Origin: CAZLFQ01 sp964558975 | GTDB taxonomy: Bacteria; Pseudomonadota; Alphaproteobacteria; Rickettsiales; Midichloriaceae | DNA: 64,000 bases | NCBI GenBank assembly: GCA_964558975.1 | Contig: CAZLFQ010000001.1 | Coordinates: 434,001 to 498,000 of the forward strand | Reading direction: 5' to 3' | In this document: in pieces, positions 42,610 through 52,093 of the stretch | How positions within the stretch are numbered: the first letter of the stretch is position 1 | Layout of the letters: the number at the start of each line of letters is the position of its first letter | Program-made: the position numbers and the translations under genes | The notes under the pieces: generated by a model | The model's database searches: none | Told to the model about the DNA's origin: nothing | What the model saw: only the letters and a program-made list of their open reading frames with translations

Positions 42610-44256
42610 TTAGAAATCCATTCCGCCGCCGTGTGGCATATGATGACCACCGCCAGCATTAGATTTATTTTCTTCTGGCTTATCTGTTACCGCAGTTTCC
42701 ATAGTAATTAGAAGCGCCGCTACAGATGCCGCGCTTTTCAAAGCAGTACGCACGATCTTTGTAGGATCAACAATACCAGATTTGAATGCATCAACGTATT
42801 CACCGTTTTGCGCATCATAAATTCTGTTGTCATTTGCTGCTTCTGTAAGTTTAGAAACAACTAGTGAGCCATCCTGACCAGCATTCTCAACAATCTTACG
42901 AACAGGTGCAGAAAGCGCCTTGCGTACGATATTGATACCAGCTTGCTCATCTTCATTGCCGCCTTTAAGCTTATCTAAGCATTTTCCAGCGTAAAGAAGT
43001 GTACAACCGCCGCCTGGAACAATACCTTCAGCAAGAGCTGCTTTTGTAGCATGGTAAGCATCTTCAACACGGTCTTTCTTCTCTTTAACTTCAACTTCAG
43101 TGATTCCGCCAACTTTTAGAACTGCAACACCACCAGCTAATTTAGCAAGACGTTCTTGTAGTTTCTCTTTGTCGTAATCAGAAGTAGATTCTGCAATTTC
43201 AGCTTTAATTTGGTTACAACGAGATTGAATGTCTTTCTTGTCACCAGCACCGCTAACAACAGTTGTGTCATCTTTTGTGATGATAACTTTTTTAGCTCTG
43301 CCTAATTCTTTCAATGTAACATTTTCAAGTTTATGACCAAGGTCTTCACTTATAACTTGTCCACCAGTCACAATTCCTAGATCTTCAAGCATCGCTTTTC
43401 TACGATCACCAAAACCAGGAGCTTTAACAGCAGCAACTTTCAGTCCACCACGGAGTCTATTTACAACTAAGGTTGCAAGCGCTTCACCTTCAATATCTTC
43501 TGCGATAATGATAAGCGGCTTACCAGACTGAGCAACAGCTTCTAAAACTGGAAGCATTTGTTGTAGGCTAGAAAGTTTTTTCTCATGAAGAAGAATGTAA
43601 GGGTTTTCGTATTCGCAAACCATTTTTTCAGAATTGGTAATGAAGTATGGAGATAGGTAACCACGATCAAAATGCATACCTTCAACAATCTCAACTTCAA
43701 AGCCTTCACTTTTGTTTGCTTCTTCAACAGTAACTACGCCATCACGGCCAACTTTTTCGAAAGCATGAGCTAGTTTCTCACCAATTTCTTTATCACCATT
43801 TGCAGCGATTGTTGCAACTTGAGCAACTTCTGCATTTGATTTAACTGGACGAGAACGTTTTGCAATTTCTGCATCCATAGCTTTTGCAGCCATTTCAATA
43901 CCGCGGCGAAGATCCATCGGATTCATACCTGCAGTGACCAATTTTACACCTTGAACGACCATCTCTTTTGTAAGAGCTGAAGTTGTTGTTGTGCCGTCAC
44001 CAGCATTATCATTAGCTTTGCTAGCAGCATCTTTAAGCATTTGCGCGCCTAAATTTTCCCATCTATCAGAAAGCTCAATCTCTTTTGCAACAGTAACACC
44101 ATCTTTTGTAATTTTCGGGCTACCGAAAGACTTTTCGATAACAACATTACGACCTTTTGGCCCGAGAGTAACTGTTACAGCATCTGCAGCAATGCAAACA
44201 CCTTGAGCAACTCTATTTCTAGCATCACTACCATTTAAAATTAATTTTGCAGCCAT
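42610..44256 (-). CDS. groEL: Chaperonin GroEL
   Basis: 548 aa from the ATG at 44256 (MAAKLILNGSDARNRVAQGV). ATP-driven 60-kDa folding chamber. VTLGPKGRNVVIEKSFGSPK, ITKDGVTVAKEI, GDGTTTTSALT, AAVKAPGFGDRRKAMLEDL and GIVPGGGCTLLYAG are canonical. The tail is GGHHMPHGGGMDF, a His-bearing variant of the usual GGM repeats. A double-Met start (MKM) two codons upstream is less likely. It follows groES by 26 bp and ends in a clear terminator. Confidence 0.99.
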   Translation of the reverse strand: MAAKLILNGSDARNRVAQGVCIAADAVTVTLGPKGRNVVIEKSFGSPKITKDGVTVAKEIELSDRWENLGAQMLKDAASKANDNAGDGTTTTSALTKEMVVQGVKLVTAGMNPMDLRRGIEMAAKAMDAEIAKRSRPVKSNAEVAQVATIAANGDKEIGEKLAHAFEKVGRDGVVTVEEANKSEGFEVEIVEGMHFDRGYLSPYFITNSEKMVCEYENPYILLHEKKLSSLQQMLPVLEAVAQSGKPLIIIAEDIEGEALATLVVNRLRGGLKVAAVKAPGFGDRRKAMLEDLGIVTGGQVISEDLGHKLENVTLKELGRAKKVIITKDDTTVVSGAGDKKDIQSRCNQIKAEIAESTSDYDKEKLQERLAKLAGGVAVLKVGGITEVEVKEKKDRVEDAYHATKAALAEGIVPGGGCTLLYAGKCLDKLKGGNEDEQAGINIVRKALSAPVRKIVENAGQDGSLVVSKLTEAANDNRIYDAQNGEYVDAFKSGIVDPTKIVRTALKSAASVAALLITMETAVTDKPEENKSNAGGGHHMPHGGGMDF

Positions 44257-44282
44257 TTTCATCTACCTATAATAATTATTAA

Positions 44283-44573
44283 TTACGCACCAACTACAGC
44301 TAAAATATCTGATTCTTTCATGATCAGGTATTCTTTGCCGTCTAATTTAATTTCAGTTCCACCCCATTTAGCGAAGAGGATTTTATCACCTTTCTTCACA
44401 TCTAGTGGCTGGATTTTGCCATTTTCGTCCCTAGTACCACTACCAACGGCAATAACTTTGCCTTCCATAGGTTTTTCCTTAGCTGTGTCTGGAATTATGA
44501 TTCCACCAGCACTTTTTTGTTCCTGCTCTACTCTTTCGACTAGAACGCGGTCGTGTAAAGGTCTGATTTTCAT
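44283..44573 (-). CDS. groES: Co-chaperonin GroES
   Basis: 96 aa, standard length. MKIRPLHDRVLVERVEQEQK start, the mobile loop KSAGGIIIPDTAKEKPMEGK, VIAVGSGTRDENG and ILFAKWGGTEIKLDGKEYLI are typical. It caps GroEL. First gene of groESL, preceded by GAGGTAAAACA as ribosome-binding site and by a heat-shock-like promoter. No CIRCE inverted repeat is seen upstream. Confidence 0.99.
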   Translation of the reverse strand: MKIRPLHDRVLVERVEQEQKSAGGIIIPDTAKEKPMEGKVIAVGSGTRDENGKIQPLDVKKGDKILFAKWGGTEIKLDGKEYLIMKESDILAVVGA

Positions 44574-44610
44574 TGTTTTACCTCGAATAATGAAATGTTA
44601 TTTCGATACT

Positions 44611-44642
44611 GTATATAGTCTCAACCAGACTTAATTCAAGGG
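44611..44642 (-). promoter_or_regulatory. Heat-shock (sigma-32-like) promoter of groESL
   Basis: On the minus strand CCCTTGAA (44642-44635), then 16 bases, then CTATATAC (44618-44611), about 38 bp before the groES start. CTTGAA with a C-x-ATAT-type -10 matches alphaproteobacterial RpoH promoters. A sigma-70 reading (TTGAAT...TATACA) is also possible. Confidence 0.55.
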
Positions 44643-44681
44643 CTAATATCCATATTAAATTTGTTTTATTGAATCTAAAGC

Positions 44682-44709
44682 AAAAAAGCCCGCTTTGAAG
44701 CAGGCTTTT
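44682..44709 (-). terminator. Terminator after the 242-aa orphan
   Basis: Minus strand AAAGCCTGCTT-CAA-AGCGGGCTTTTTT: a 7- to 9-bp GC-rich stem, tight loop and T-run, 22 bp beyond the stop at 44732. It isolates this gene from groESL. Confidence 0.85.
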
Positions 44710-44731
44710 AAATTTTTAAAATGAAAAGAAA

Positions 44732-45460
44732 TTAAGCTGTATGCTCAACTAAGAAGTCTGTAAACTTAACTTCATCAATCATGTATTTTGCCAATAATTC
44801 ATGATTATGTTCGCAATTTTTTTCTTTACTATTTCTTGTCGAATAATATAAATCATAGCTATATAGTGCTATATCTTTAGCACTAGTATCTTTATCAACA
44901 AATTTCAATAGCTCTTCAGGATCAAATCTTCCTTCTTTCATGTTGTTAAGCTGAAAATATATCTCTCCTTTTGTAAACTTCATACCAGCACATGAACTTG
45001 GCTTATTCTCAAACTTTTCTATAAGACACTTTGTATTTTGCTTAGTTCTAGCATCTTCGTATTTAGGCATACTAATCACTTTCAATTCGCTGACTAATTT
45101 TCCATATTTAGAGCCACTACAATACTCCCATTCTGCAGCAAAGTTATTATCACATTTCGAAGTAGGATAACTCTCATATGACAAAAGACTTGGGACAAAT
45201 TTATTAACTTTATCAGCAAGAAACTTATAGGATGTAGCTAATGTTTTTTTGAAATTATTCAAATAATCAAAGAACTTATAATTTACCTCTTGAGATTCTT
45301 GAGATTTGTTATATTCCTCAGACTCTTTAGCTTTTTTAGCTTCTGCTTCTTTATCAGCTGCAGCCGTTAGATCTTTAAACATTTTCTCGCTAACTTTAAA
45401 ACCTTTGTAGATAAAAACTTTTTCAGACTTACTACTGCTTTTTTTCTGATTATTCGCCAT
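44732..45460 (-). CDS. Hypothetical charged protein (242 aa)
   Basis: No family recognised. The N-terminal 60 residues are Lys/Ser/Glu-rich and coiled (KKSSSKSEKVFIYKGF, KEAEAKKAKESEEYNKSQE). The rest is mixed with six cysteines (SKCDNN, EYCSG, KCLIEKF, SSCAGM, NCEHNH). It is predicted soluble, with no signal peptide or membrane segment. It is a single-gene unit with its own terminator, next to groESL. It could be a lineage-specific effector or cytoplasmic factor; nothing visible decides. Confidence 0.65.
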   Translation of the reverse strand: MANNQKKSSSKSEKVFIYKGFKVSEKMFKDLTAAADKEAEAKKAKESEEYNKSQESQEVNYKFFDYLNNFKKTLATSYKFLADKVNKFVPSLLSYESYPTSKCDNNFAAEWEYCSGSKYGKLVSELKVISMPKYEDARTKQNTKCLIEKFENKPSSCAGMKFTKGEIYFQLNNMKEGRFDPEELLKFVDKDTSAKDIALYSYDLYYSTRNSKEKNCEHNHELLAKYMIDEVKFTDFLVEHTA

Positions 45461-45671
45461 CTTATATCTCCATTTAATACATAACGAGCACTATTGTAAG
45501 AGACAAATGTTAAGCAAATATTACAGATTTGTTAAGATTATGTTAAATTTTAAATTCTTAGGATGTTACTAAACATTTTTCTTAAACCAGCCATACTCTT
45601 AATTATTTATATATCCTTGCAAAATATGGGGGTTCAGCGTAATATGCGGTGCAAAATCAAGGAAAAAATCA

Positions 45672-46937
45672 ATGACTCAATCAAGCCAGAAATTAGAAAA
45701 TGGGATGCTGATTGCATCTGATGTAATGGATAGCATTGAAACTGTATCTGTAAGTGTTTTGGTAAAAACAGGAAGCCGCTATGAAGATGAAAAAAACAAT
45801 GGAATCTCTCATTTCCTAGAGCACATGGCATTTAAAGGAACTGAAAGAAGATCAGCAAAAGAAATTGCCGAAGAGTTTGATAAAATCGGTGGTCACTTCA
45901 ACGCTTATACCTCTCGTGAAAAAACTGTGTACTACGCAAAAGTTCTTAAAAATGATTTAGAAACTGCAGTGGACATTTTATCAGATATTTTACAAAATTC
46001 TAAGTTTGACCAAGTAGAATTAGATAGAGAACGTGGAGTTATTCTTGAAGAAATGAAAATGGTCGCAGATACTCCTGACGAACAAGTTTTTGAACACTTT
46101 CAAGAAATTGCATACCCGAATCAACCATTCGGGCGTTCAATACTTGGCACAACCGATATAATTAAATCTGTGACGCGTGATGATATCGTGAATTATGTAA
46201 ATCAACATTATGGATTTAACAATATCATAATTGCAGGCGCAGGAAATTTAAACCATGAACAGTTTGGTGAATTAATCCAAAGGAAATTTAATAACTTTGC
46301 TGCGAATGTTTCAACTTCAAAAGATGCAGCAAGATATCAAGGTGGTGACATAAGAATTGAAAAAGATTTAGAACAAGTTCAATTTGTTCTTGGCTTTGAT
46401 GGCGTCGGATACACAGATCCCAATTATTATAACCAACAAATTCTTTCAATAGTGGCTGGTGGTGGAATGTCATCTCGCTTATTCCAAGAAGTGAGAGAAA
46501 AGCGTGGACTTTGTTATACAATATCTGCATTCGGCTCAAGCTATACCGATTGTGGAATGTTTTCAATCTATGCAGGAACAAGCGAAACAACTGCAAATGA
46601 ATTAATTGATGTAACAGCACAAGAATTACTTAAACTTTCTACAGACATTCACGAAGATGAACTTCATAGAGCAAAAGCTCAGCTTAAAGCTAGCTTGCTC
46701 ATGAGCCAAGAAAGTTCTGTAGCACGCGCTGAAAAACTAGCTGGCAATCACTCGGTTTTTGGAAGGTATGTTCCAGTAAAAGAGTTAATAGAAAAAATTG
46801 AAAAAGTAGATGTTGCTAGCGTTCAAAACTTTGCTAAAAAGATTTTTTCAAAAGATATGCGCCCGACAGTTGCGTCTATGGGTAAAATCAGCAAGCTTTA
46901 TAGCTATGATGATATTGTTAAGAAGTTAACTGCTTAA
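45672..46937 (+). CDS. M16-family zinc metalloprotease (mitochondrial-processing-peptidase-like)
   Basis: 421 aa. The inverted zinc motif H47-F-L-E50-H51 (ISHFLEHMAFKGTERRSAKE) and downstream GGHFNAYTSREKTVYYAKVL and LDRERGVILEEMKM (third ligand Glu) mark an active M16 peptidase. The C-terminal half includes GGMSSRLFQEVREKRGLCYT. It belongs to the PqqL/MPP-beta-like branch commonly found in Rickettsiales and close to mitochondrial processing peptidase. The likely role is turnover of peptides or leader sequences in the cytoplasm or periplasm; no signal peptide is seen. Start chosen at ATG 45672 after CAAGGAAAAAATCA. Confidence 0.94.
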   Translation: MTQSSQKLENGMLIASDVMDSIETVSVSVLVKTGSRYEDEKNNGISHFLEHMAFKGTERRSAKEIAEEFDKIGGHFNAYTSREKTVYYAKVLKNDLETAVDILSDILQNSKFDQVELDRERGVILEEMKMVADTPDEQVFEHFQEIAYPNQPFGRSILGTTDIIKSVTRDDIVNYVNQHYGFNNIIIAGAGNLNHEQFGELIQRKFNNFAANVSTSKDAARYQGGDIRIEKDLEQVQFVLGFDGVGYTDPNYYNQQILSIVAGGGMSSRLFQEVREKRGLCYTISAFGSSYTDCGMFSIYAGTSETTANELIDVTAQELLKLSTDIHEDELHRAKAQLKASLLMSQESSVARAEKLAGNHSVFGRYVPVKELIEKIEKVDVASVQNFAKKIFSKDMRPTVASMGKISKLYSYDDIVKKLTA

Positions 46938-47003
46938 TACTTACTGTTGATTACATACAAGGACCATCATAGAATGGGTATATGATGCAAAGAGAGATAT
47001 TAT

Positions 47004-47978
47004 ATGTCTAAAGCCATTGTATTCGACCAACTAGGTGCACCTAGTGTTCTGCGCTATGTTGAAGTGCCAGATAGAAAACCTGAAGCGAATGAAATATTCA
47101 TTCGCCATACTGCTATTGAGGTGAATTACATCGATGTATACCATAGGACAGGTCAGTACAAACTTGATACCAACCCAAAAATCCCAGGCGTTAGTGCCGT
47201 TGGAGTTGTTGAGAATTATGGATCTGATGTAAAAGATCTAAATATAGGGGATAGAATTGGCTATGTCACTTCACTTACAGGTGGAGCATATTCGCAAAAA
47301 AGATGCCTACCAGAACATTTAGCATTTAGAATTCCAGATGATATTAACGATAAAGTCGCAGCATCTTGTTTGGTGAAAGGAATGACTGCCCATTATTTGG
47401 CCAATAGAGCTTATTTACCTGGGCCGAATAAAACTGTTTTAATCCATGCTGCTGCAGGCGGCGTTGGTCAATTATTAGCGCAGTGGTGCAATGCATTGGG
47501 TGCAAAAGTTATCGGCACAGTTGGTTCTGATCCTAAAAAGGAAGTAGCATTAAGAAGCGGCTGCCACGAAGTATTCAATTACAAAACAGAAAATTGGGCA
47601 CAAAAAATTCTAGAAGTTACCGATGGATTTGGAGTTCACTGTGTTTATGATTCAGTAGGAAAAGATGTTGTAGAAGGCAACCTTCAAGTTATTTGTGAAA
47701 TTGGACTTTATGTTTTATATGGTCAATCTTCTGGGCCGGTACAAATGGACGTAAACAGATTAGCCCCTAAATCTCTCTTCTTCACCCGCCCATCGATTTT
47801 CAGCTATAAAAAAAATCGCGCAGAACTTGTAATAAGCGCAATTGAGCTATTCACACAAATTAGAGAGAAAAAAATTAGACCAACCATATTTAAAGAATTT
47901 CCTCTTGAGAAAGCTGCAGAAGCCCACGCATTATTAGAATCTCGCCAAGCTACAGGATCAATTATATTAATTCCTTAG
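47004..47978 (+). CDS. NADPH:quinone oxidoreductase (Qor-like)
   Basis: 324 aa, zeta-crystallin type MDR. AIVFDQLGAPSVLRYVEVPD at the start, EVNYIDVYHRTGQYK, PGVSAVGVVENYG, the Rossmann segment TVLIHAAAGGVGQLLAQWCN, and VHCVYDSVGKDV are typical of E. coli Qor-like enzymes. One-electron quinone reduction with NADPH is the family's role. No zinc ligands. It ends exactly where the next gene starts, so it is probably co-transcribed with the aspartic protease. Confidence 0.92.
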   Translation: MSKAIVFDQLGAPSVLRYVEVPDRKPEANEIFIRHTAIEVNYIDVYHRTGQYKLDTNPKIPGVSAVGVVENYGSDVKDLNIGDRIGYVTSLTGGAYSQKRCLPEHLAFRIPDDINDKVAASCLVKGMTAHYLANRAYLPGPNKTVLIHAAAGGVGQLLAQWCNALGAKVIGTVGSDPKKEVALRSGCHEVFNYKTENWAQKILEVTDGFGVHCVYDSVGKDVVEGNLQVICEIGLYVLYGQSSGPVQMDVNRLAPKSLFFTRPSIFSYKKNRAELVISAIELFTQIREKKIRPTIFKEFPLEKAAEAHALLESRQATGSIILIP

Positions 47979-48557
47979 ATGAATCATTCAGAAAATGCCC
48001 AGATAATATATTTAGTAGTACTGCTTGTTGCAATTTCTGTTGGCTATTTTACAAGCACACGAAATCAAGCAAAACCTCTGCTTCAATATGCATTGGTGTG
48101 GGTACTAATCTTCATGGTGTTGATAATAGGCTATAGTTTTAAAGAACGTCTTGTATCTGAAATAATGCCTAGCAGAGCTATTGAATCGCAAGGAGTATTG
48201 GAAATAAGGCAAAGCAAGGACAATCATTTTTACTTAGACATTCTTGTTAATGACAAAAAAATTAGATTTTTAATTGATACTGGCGCTTCTGATATTGTTC
48301 TAAACACTAATGATGCAGTTACTGCTGGCCTAGATTTAAAAAGATTAAACTTCAACAAAATTTACAATACAGCTAATGGCCAAGTGCGCGGAGCTTCTGC
48401 AAAAATTGGAAAGATGCAAATTGGCAAAATGGTTTTTCGCGATATTTCTGTTTCAGTAAATGAAGGTGAACTAGACATTTCACTACTAGGTATGACGTTC
48501 CTAGAACGCTTTAGTTCTTATAAAGTAGATGGCAACATACTTTACTTGGAATATTAA
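47979..48557 (+). CDS. Membrane-anchored retropepsin-like aspartic protease (TIGR02281 type)
   Basis: 192 aa. Two N-terminal membrane segments (about 8-25 and 35-52), then a periplasmic clan AA domain with FLIDTGASDIVLN (catalytic D100 in the D-T-G motif), the flap-like YNTANGQVRGASAKI and ELDISLLGMTFLERF near the end. A single D-T-G means it must dimerise like retroviral proteases. Related to Rickettsia APRc, an outer-surface retropepsin shown to act on Sca proteins. Its start codon follows the preceding stop with no gap. Confidence 0.9.
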   Translation: MNHSENAQIIYLVVLLVAISVGYFTSTRNQAKPLLQYALVWVLIFMVLIIGYSFKERLVSEIMPSRAIESQGVLEIRQSKDNHFYLDILVNDKKIRFLIDTGASDIVLNTNDAVTAGLDLKRLNFNKIYNTANGQVRGASAKIGKMQIGKMVFRDISVSVNEGELDISLLGMTFLERFSSYKVDGNILYLEY

Positions 48558-48634
48558 CTACTCAAACATTATAAAGACTATAAACTTGAATCTACTTGTC
48601 CAATTTATCTGCATTGTCTAATTTCTCAGATTTA

Positions 48635-49891
48635 TCAGGCGTTGGAAGCTTTAGATTTTTTTTTGGCTACCGTTTTCGGTTGGGTCTTTTGAGTGATTAC
48701 TTTATCATCAACTATGACTTCTGAAACATCAGTCATACTTGGTACCTCAAACATCATGTTTAGTAGCGAATCTTCCATTATTGTTCTCAAGCCTCTTGCA
48801 CCAGTCTTACGCTTGATTGCTTTTTTTGCAATCTCTGTAAGTGCTGGATCAGTGAATTTAAGCTCAATACCTTCCATTTCAAACAATTTTTGATATTGTT
48901 TAACAAGCGCATTTTTTGGCTCTGAAAGAATTTTGACTAGCGCTTCTTCGCTTAAATCATCAATAGTTGCAACAACTGGCAAACGACCAATAAATTCTGG
49001 AATTAACCCGTATTTCAAAAGATCTTCAGGCTCAACTTTTCTAAATAGCTCACCAACATTTAGCTGCTCTCTATTTTTAACATTAGCACCAAAACCTATA
49101 GCTGTTTCAGCACCACGGGCAGCAATAATTTTTTCCAAACCTGCAAACGCGCCACTGCAAATGAATAAAATGTTTGTAGTATCAATTTGTAGGAACTCTT
49201 GTTGAGGATGCTTACGACCACCTTGTGGAGGTACTGCTGCAACAGTGCCTTCCATAAGTTTCAACAATGCTTGTTGCACACCTTCACCAGAAACATCACG
49301 AGTGATTGAAGGGCTGTCAGATTTACGTGAAATTTTATCAATCTCATCGATGTATACTATTCCACGCTGTGTTCTTTCTATATTATAATCGGCATTTTGT
49401 AGTAAACGCAGAATAATATTCTCAACATCCTCACCAACATAACCAGCCTCTGTAAGAGTGGTTGCATCGGCAACTGCGAAAGGAACATCTAAAATTTTTG
49501 CAAGTGTCTGAGCCAAAAGCGTCTTACCGCAACCTGTAGGACCAATCAAAAGAATATTAGACTTTGAAATGTCAATACCACTGGCTAAGTCAATATTAGC
49601 AAGTCTTTTATAGTGATTATGAACTGCTACAGATAATATTTTCTTAGCATGATCTTGCCCAATTACATATTCATCAAGGATTTTGCATATATCCTTAGGC
49701 TTTGGCAAACCTTCTCCACTAAAGACCATATTCTTACTGTCTTCACGGACTATATCCATGCAAAGCTCAACGCATTCATTACAGATATATACTGTAGGTC
49801 CTGCAATTAGCTTACGTACTTCATGCTGACTCTTTCCGCAAAAAGAACAGTAGAGAGTATTTTTTGTATCGGTAACGTCATAGCTACTCAT
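48635..49891 (-). CDS. clpX: ATP-dependent Clp protease ATPase subunit ClpX
   Basis: 418 aa. N-terminal C4 zinc-binding domain (YCSFCGKSQHEVRKL and CNECVELC), Walker A LLIGPTGCGKTLLAQTLAKI, GYVGEDVENIILRLLQNAD, Walker B IVYIDEIDKI, VSGEGVQQALLKLMEGT (pore-loop region) and sensor 2 GARGLRTIMEDSLLNMMF. It has the IGF-type loop (AETAIGFGANVK) for docking ClpP. The C-terminal tail is Lys-rich (KKKSKASNA). Unfolds SsrA-tagged and other substrates. Third in tig-clpP-clpX, 9 bp after clpP. Confidence 0.98.
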   Translation of the reverse strand: MSSYDVTDTKNTLYCSFCGKSQHEVRKLIAGPTVYICNECVELCMDIVREDSKNMVFSGEGLPKPKDICKILDEYVIGQDHAKKILSVAVHNHYKRLANIDLASGIDISKSNILLIGPTGCGKTLLAQTLAKILDVPFAVADATTLTEAGYVGEDVENIILRLLQNADYNIERTQRGIVYIDEIDKISRKSDSPSITRDVSGEGVQQALLKLMEGTVAAVPPQGGRKHPQQEFLQIDTTNILFICSGAFAGLEKIIAARGAETAIGFGANVKNREQLNVGELFRKVEPEDLLKYGLIPEFIGRLPVVATIDDLSEEALVKILSEPKNALVKQYQKLFEMEGIELKFTDPALTEIAKKAIKRKTGARGLRTIMEDSLLNMMFEVPSMTDVSEVIVDDKVITQKTQPKTVAKKKSKASNA

Positions 49892-49900
49892 AAAAATCTC

Positions 49901-50578
49901 CTATGCTGCTTTTTTCTTATCGTCCTTACTATTATCATGAGGGGTATCTGGACGTTTTTCAACTATTTGATCAATAATACCAAAATTTTTTGCATCTTCG
50001 GCAGACATAAAATTGTCACGCTCCATTGCTTTATCGATCGTAGCAAGCTTCTGCCCCGTATGTTTTACATAAATTTTATTAACTTTCTCTTTGATAGAAA
50101 GTATCTCTTTAGCATGAATCTCAATATCAGTTGCTTGACCTTGATAGCCTCCTGAAGGCTGGTGAATCATGATTCTCGAATTTGGAAGAGAGTACCTCAT
50201 TCCTGCCTCGCCACCAGATAACAAGAAAGAACCCATAGAACAAGCTTGCCCTAAACATAAAGTAGCAACTTTAGGTTTTATATATTGCATTGTATCATAT
50301 ATAGCAAGGCCAGCAGTTACAACCCCACCTGGAGAATTGATGTACATGTAAATATCTTTCTCTGGGTTTTCAGACTCCAAAAACAAAAGCTGAGCAATAA
50401 TTATTGAAGCCATGTTATCTTCAACCTGACCATTCAGGAATACTATACGCTCCTTCAAGAGTCTTGAAAAGATATCAAACGAACGCTCTCCCCTAGGAGT
50501 TTGTTCAACTACTATAGGAACAAGATTCATAGAAGGGTTAGTATTATTAACGTTTCCAAAAAAAGTGCTATTGCTCAT
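49901..50578 (-). CDS. clpP: ATP-dependent Clp protease proteolytic subunit
   Basis: 225 aa. Catalytic Ser114 (GQACSMGSFLL) and His139 (SRIMIHQPSGG), with the third residue likely Asp188 (ERDNFMSAEDA). The N-terminus (SMNLVPIVVEQTPRGERSFD) includes the processed leader, and the C-terminal extension is charged (DNSKDDKKKAA). Forms the 14-mer chamber fed by ClpX. Lies 37 bp after tig and 9 bp before clpX. Confidence 0.98.
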   Translation of the reverse strand: MSNSTFFGNVNNTNPSMNLVPIVVEQTPRGERSFDIFSRLLKERIVFLNGQVEDNMASIIIAQLLFLESENPEKDIYMYINSPGGVVTAGLAIYDTMQYIKPKVATLCLGQACSMGSFLLSGGEAGMRYSLPNSRIMIHQPSGGYQGQATDIEIHAKEILSIKEKVNKIYVKHTGQKLATIDKAMERDNFMSAEDAKNFGIIDQIVEKRPDTPHDNSKDDKKKAA

Positions 50579-50615
50579 AATTTATACATTAAATTAGTTT
50601 TTTTAAGCTTAATAA

Positions 50616-51968
50616 TTAAGCCGCTTCATTTCCTACTTTAAAATCATCTGCGTATTTTTCAAAGAACTCTTTTGAAGTGATCTCAGATTCATTACGCTTA
50701 ATCTTAGTAAGAATGAAATCCACCGCCTTTTCTTCAAGGATTGGACCCTTCAGTCTTTCAAGGTTATCAGCCTTAGAATAGAAATCAATTACAATTTTTT
50801 CTTGACCAGGGCGCATCATTGCTTCTGCGTAAATCGCTTGCTGCAAATCTTTTTCAGAAACTTCAATGCTATTTTCTCTGGCAGTTTCAGCTAATATGAT
50901 ACCAAGTCTAACTCTACGTTTAGCAATAGCTTCATATTCTTTGCGCATATCTGCATCAGTTTTGCCTTTGAACATCTCAGGATTTGTCTTGCGCTGAGCC
51001 TGAACTTCATTCCACATTGAGTCAAAATCAATTTTGAACATTCCTTGTGGAATATCAAAAACATATTGCGAATCAATTTTATCAAACAACATTTTTTTCA
51101 TTCTTAATCTTGCAAGGCCATTGAAATCAGCTTCAATTTTTTGGCGAATCATGTCATTGAGTTTTTCCATACTTTCAACACCAAGCTTCTTTGCAAAATC
51201 ATCATTTAGAGCTTCAACGCTGCTAGGTTTCAATACGTCTGTAACTTTAACATCAAATATAGCAGGCTTTCCAGCTAGATCTTTATTTGCATAGTTCTTT
51301 GGGAAAGTAACGCGAACTTTAATTTGGGAACCAGCTTTAGCTCCAACTAATTGCTCTTCAAATCCAGGAATGAATTGATTTGAGCCAAGTTCAAGTCTAA
51401 TCCCCTCGCCTTTACCACCTTCGAATTCTTTTTCATCAACTTTGCCAACGAAGTCTATCATAACAGCATCGCCTTTTTTAGCAGGTTGTCCTGCAGCAGA
51501 TGGCTCAAAGTTCTTGAAGTTTTTCATAATATCTTCATGAGCTTTTGTTAGATCTTCGTCTACTATTTTAATTTTCAATGTATCTAATTCAAATTGATCC
51601 CAGTTTACTGCTGGAACTGGAGGAAACTTTTCAACTTTAACAGTAAAAGTTAAACCAGCTTTATCACCAGTTTCTTCAAAATTCTTCACTTCAACATATG
51701 GCTGAAGCGCAGGCCTAATATTTCTCTCTTCAAATACTTTGCGAAGTGTAACATCAACTTCATGTTCGATTGCTTTAGAAAGCAGTTGCGGACCAACTTG
51801 TTTGCGAACCATATTCATTGGAACTTTGCCATCTCTAAAACCTGCCATTTTAAAGTTTTTTTGATGTTCTTCTAATTCTTTTTCAACTTTATCCAGAACT
51901 TCTTTGGCTGGAATTTTTATTTCCAATTCTTCTGTTAATCCTTCGCTTTTTAAAACTTTGAGTTCCAT
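50616..51968 (-). CDS. tig: Trigger factor
   Basis: 450 aa. Ribosome-associated chaperone and peptidyl-prolyl isomerase. The ribosome-binding signature is FKMAGFRDGKVPMNMVRKQV (GFR-x-G-K-x-P), the FKBP domain around GDAVMIDFVGKVDEKEFEGG and LELGSNQFIPGFEEQLVGAK, and a C-terminal helical substrate cradle. First gene of tig-clpP-clpX, the usual bacterial order, joining co-translational folding with degradation. Confidence 0.98.
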   Translation of the reverse strand: MELKVLKSEGLTEELEIKIPAKEVLDKVEKELEEHQKNFKMAGFRDGKVPMNMVRKQVGPQLLSKAIEHEVDVTLRKVFEERNIRPALQPYVEVKNFEETGDKAGLTFTVKVEKFPPVPAVNWDQFELDTLKIKIVDEDLTKAHEDIMKNFKNFEPSAAGQPAKKGDAVMIDFVGKVDEKEFEGGKGEGIRLELGSNQFIPGFEEQLVGAKAGSQIKVRVTFPKNYANKDLAGKPAIFDVKVTDVLKPSSVEALNDDFAKKLGVESMEKLNDMIRQKIEADFNGLARLRMKKMLFDKIDSQYVFDIPQGMFKIDFDSMWNEVQAQRKTNPEMFKGKTDADMRKEYEAIAKRRVRLGIILAETARENSIEVSEKDLQQAIYAEAMMRPGQEKIVIDFYSKADNLERLKGPILEEKAVDFILTKIKRNESEITSKEFFEKYADDFKVGNEAA

Positions 51969-52093
51969 AAATCTTCCTTTTAGGTGTTTAGATCAAATGC
52001 AAAAATAGCGGTTTTTTCCAGTATGTAAATAGAATTTTATTCACATATTCCTACAACTCAGTAATATTGAATATAATATATTTTTTACACAAG

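Noticed and set aside
28863..47978. The two quinone oxidoreductase genes (28863 and 47004) as a recent duplication
   Set aside because: They differ in length and in most residues outside the shared Rossmann motif; ordinary distant paralogues.
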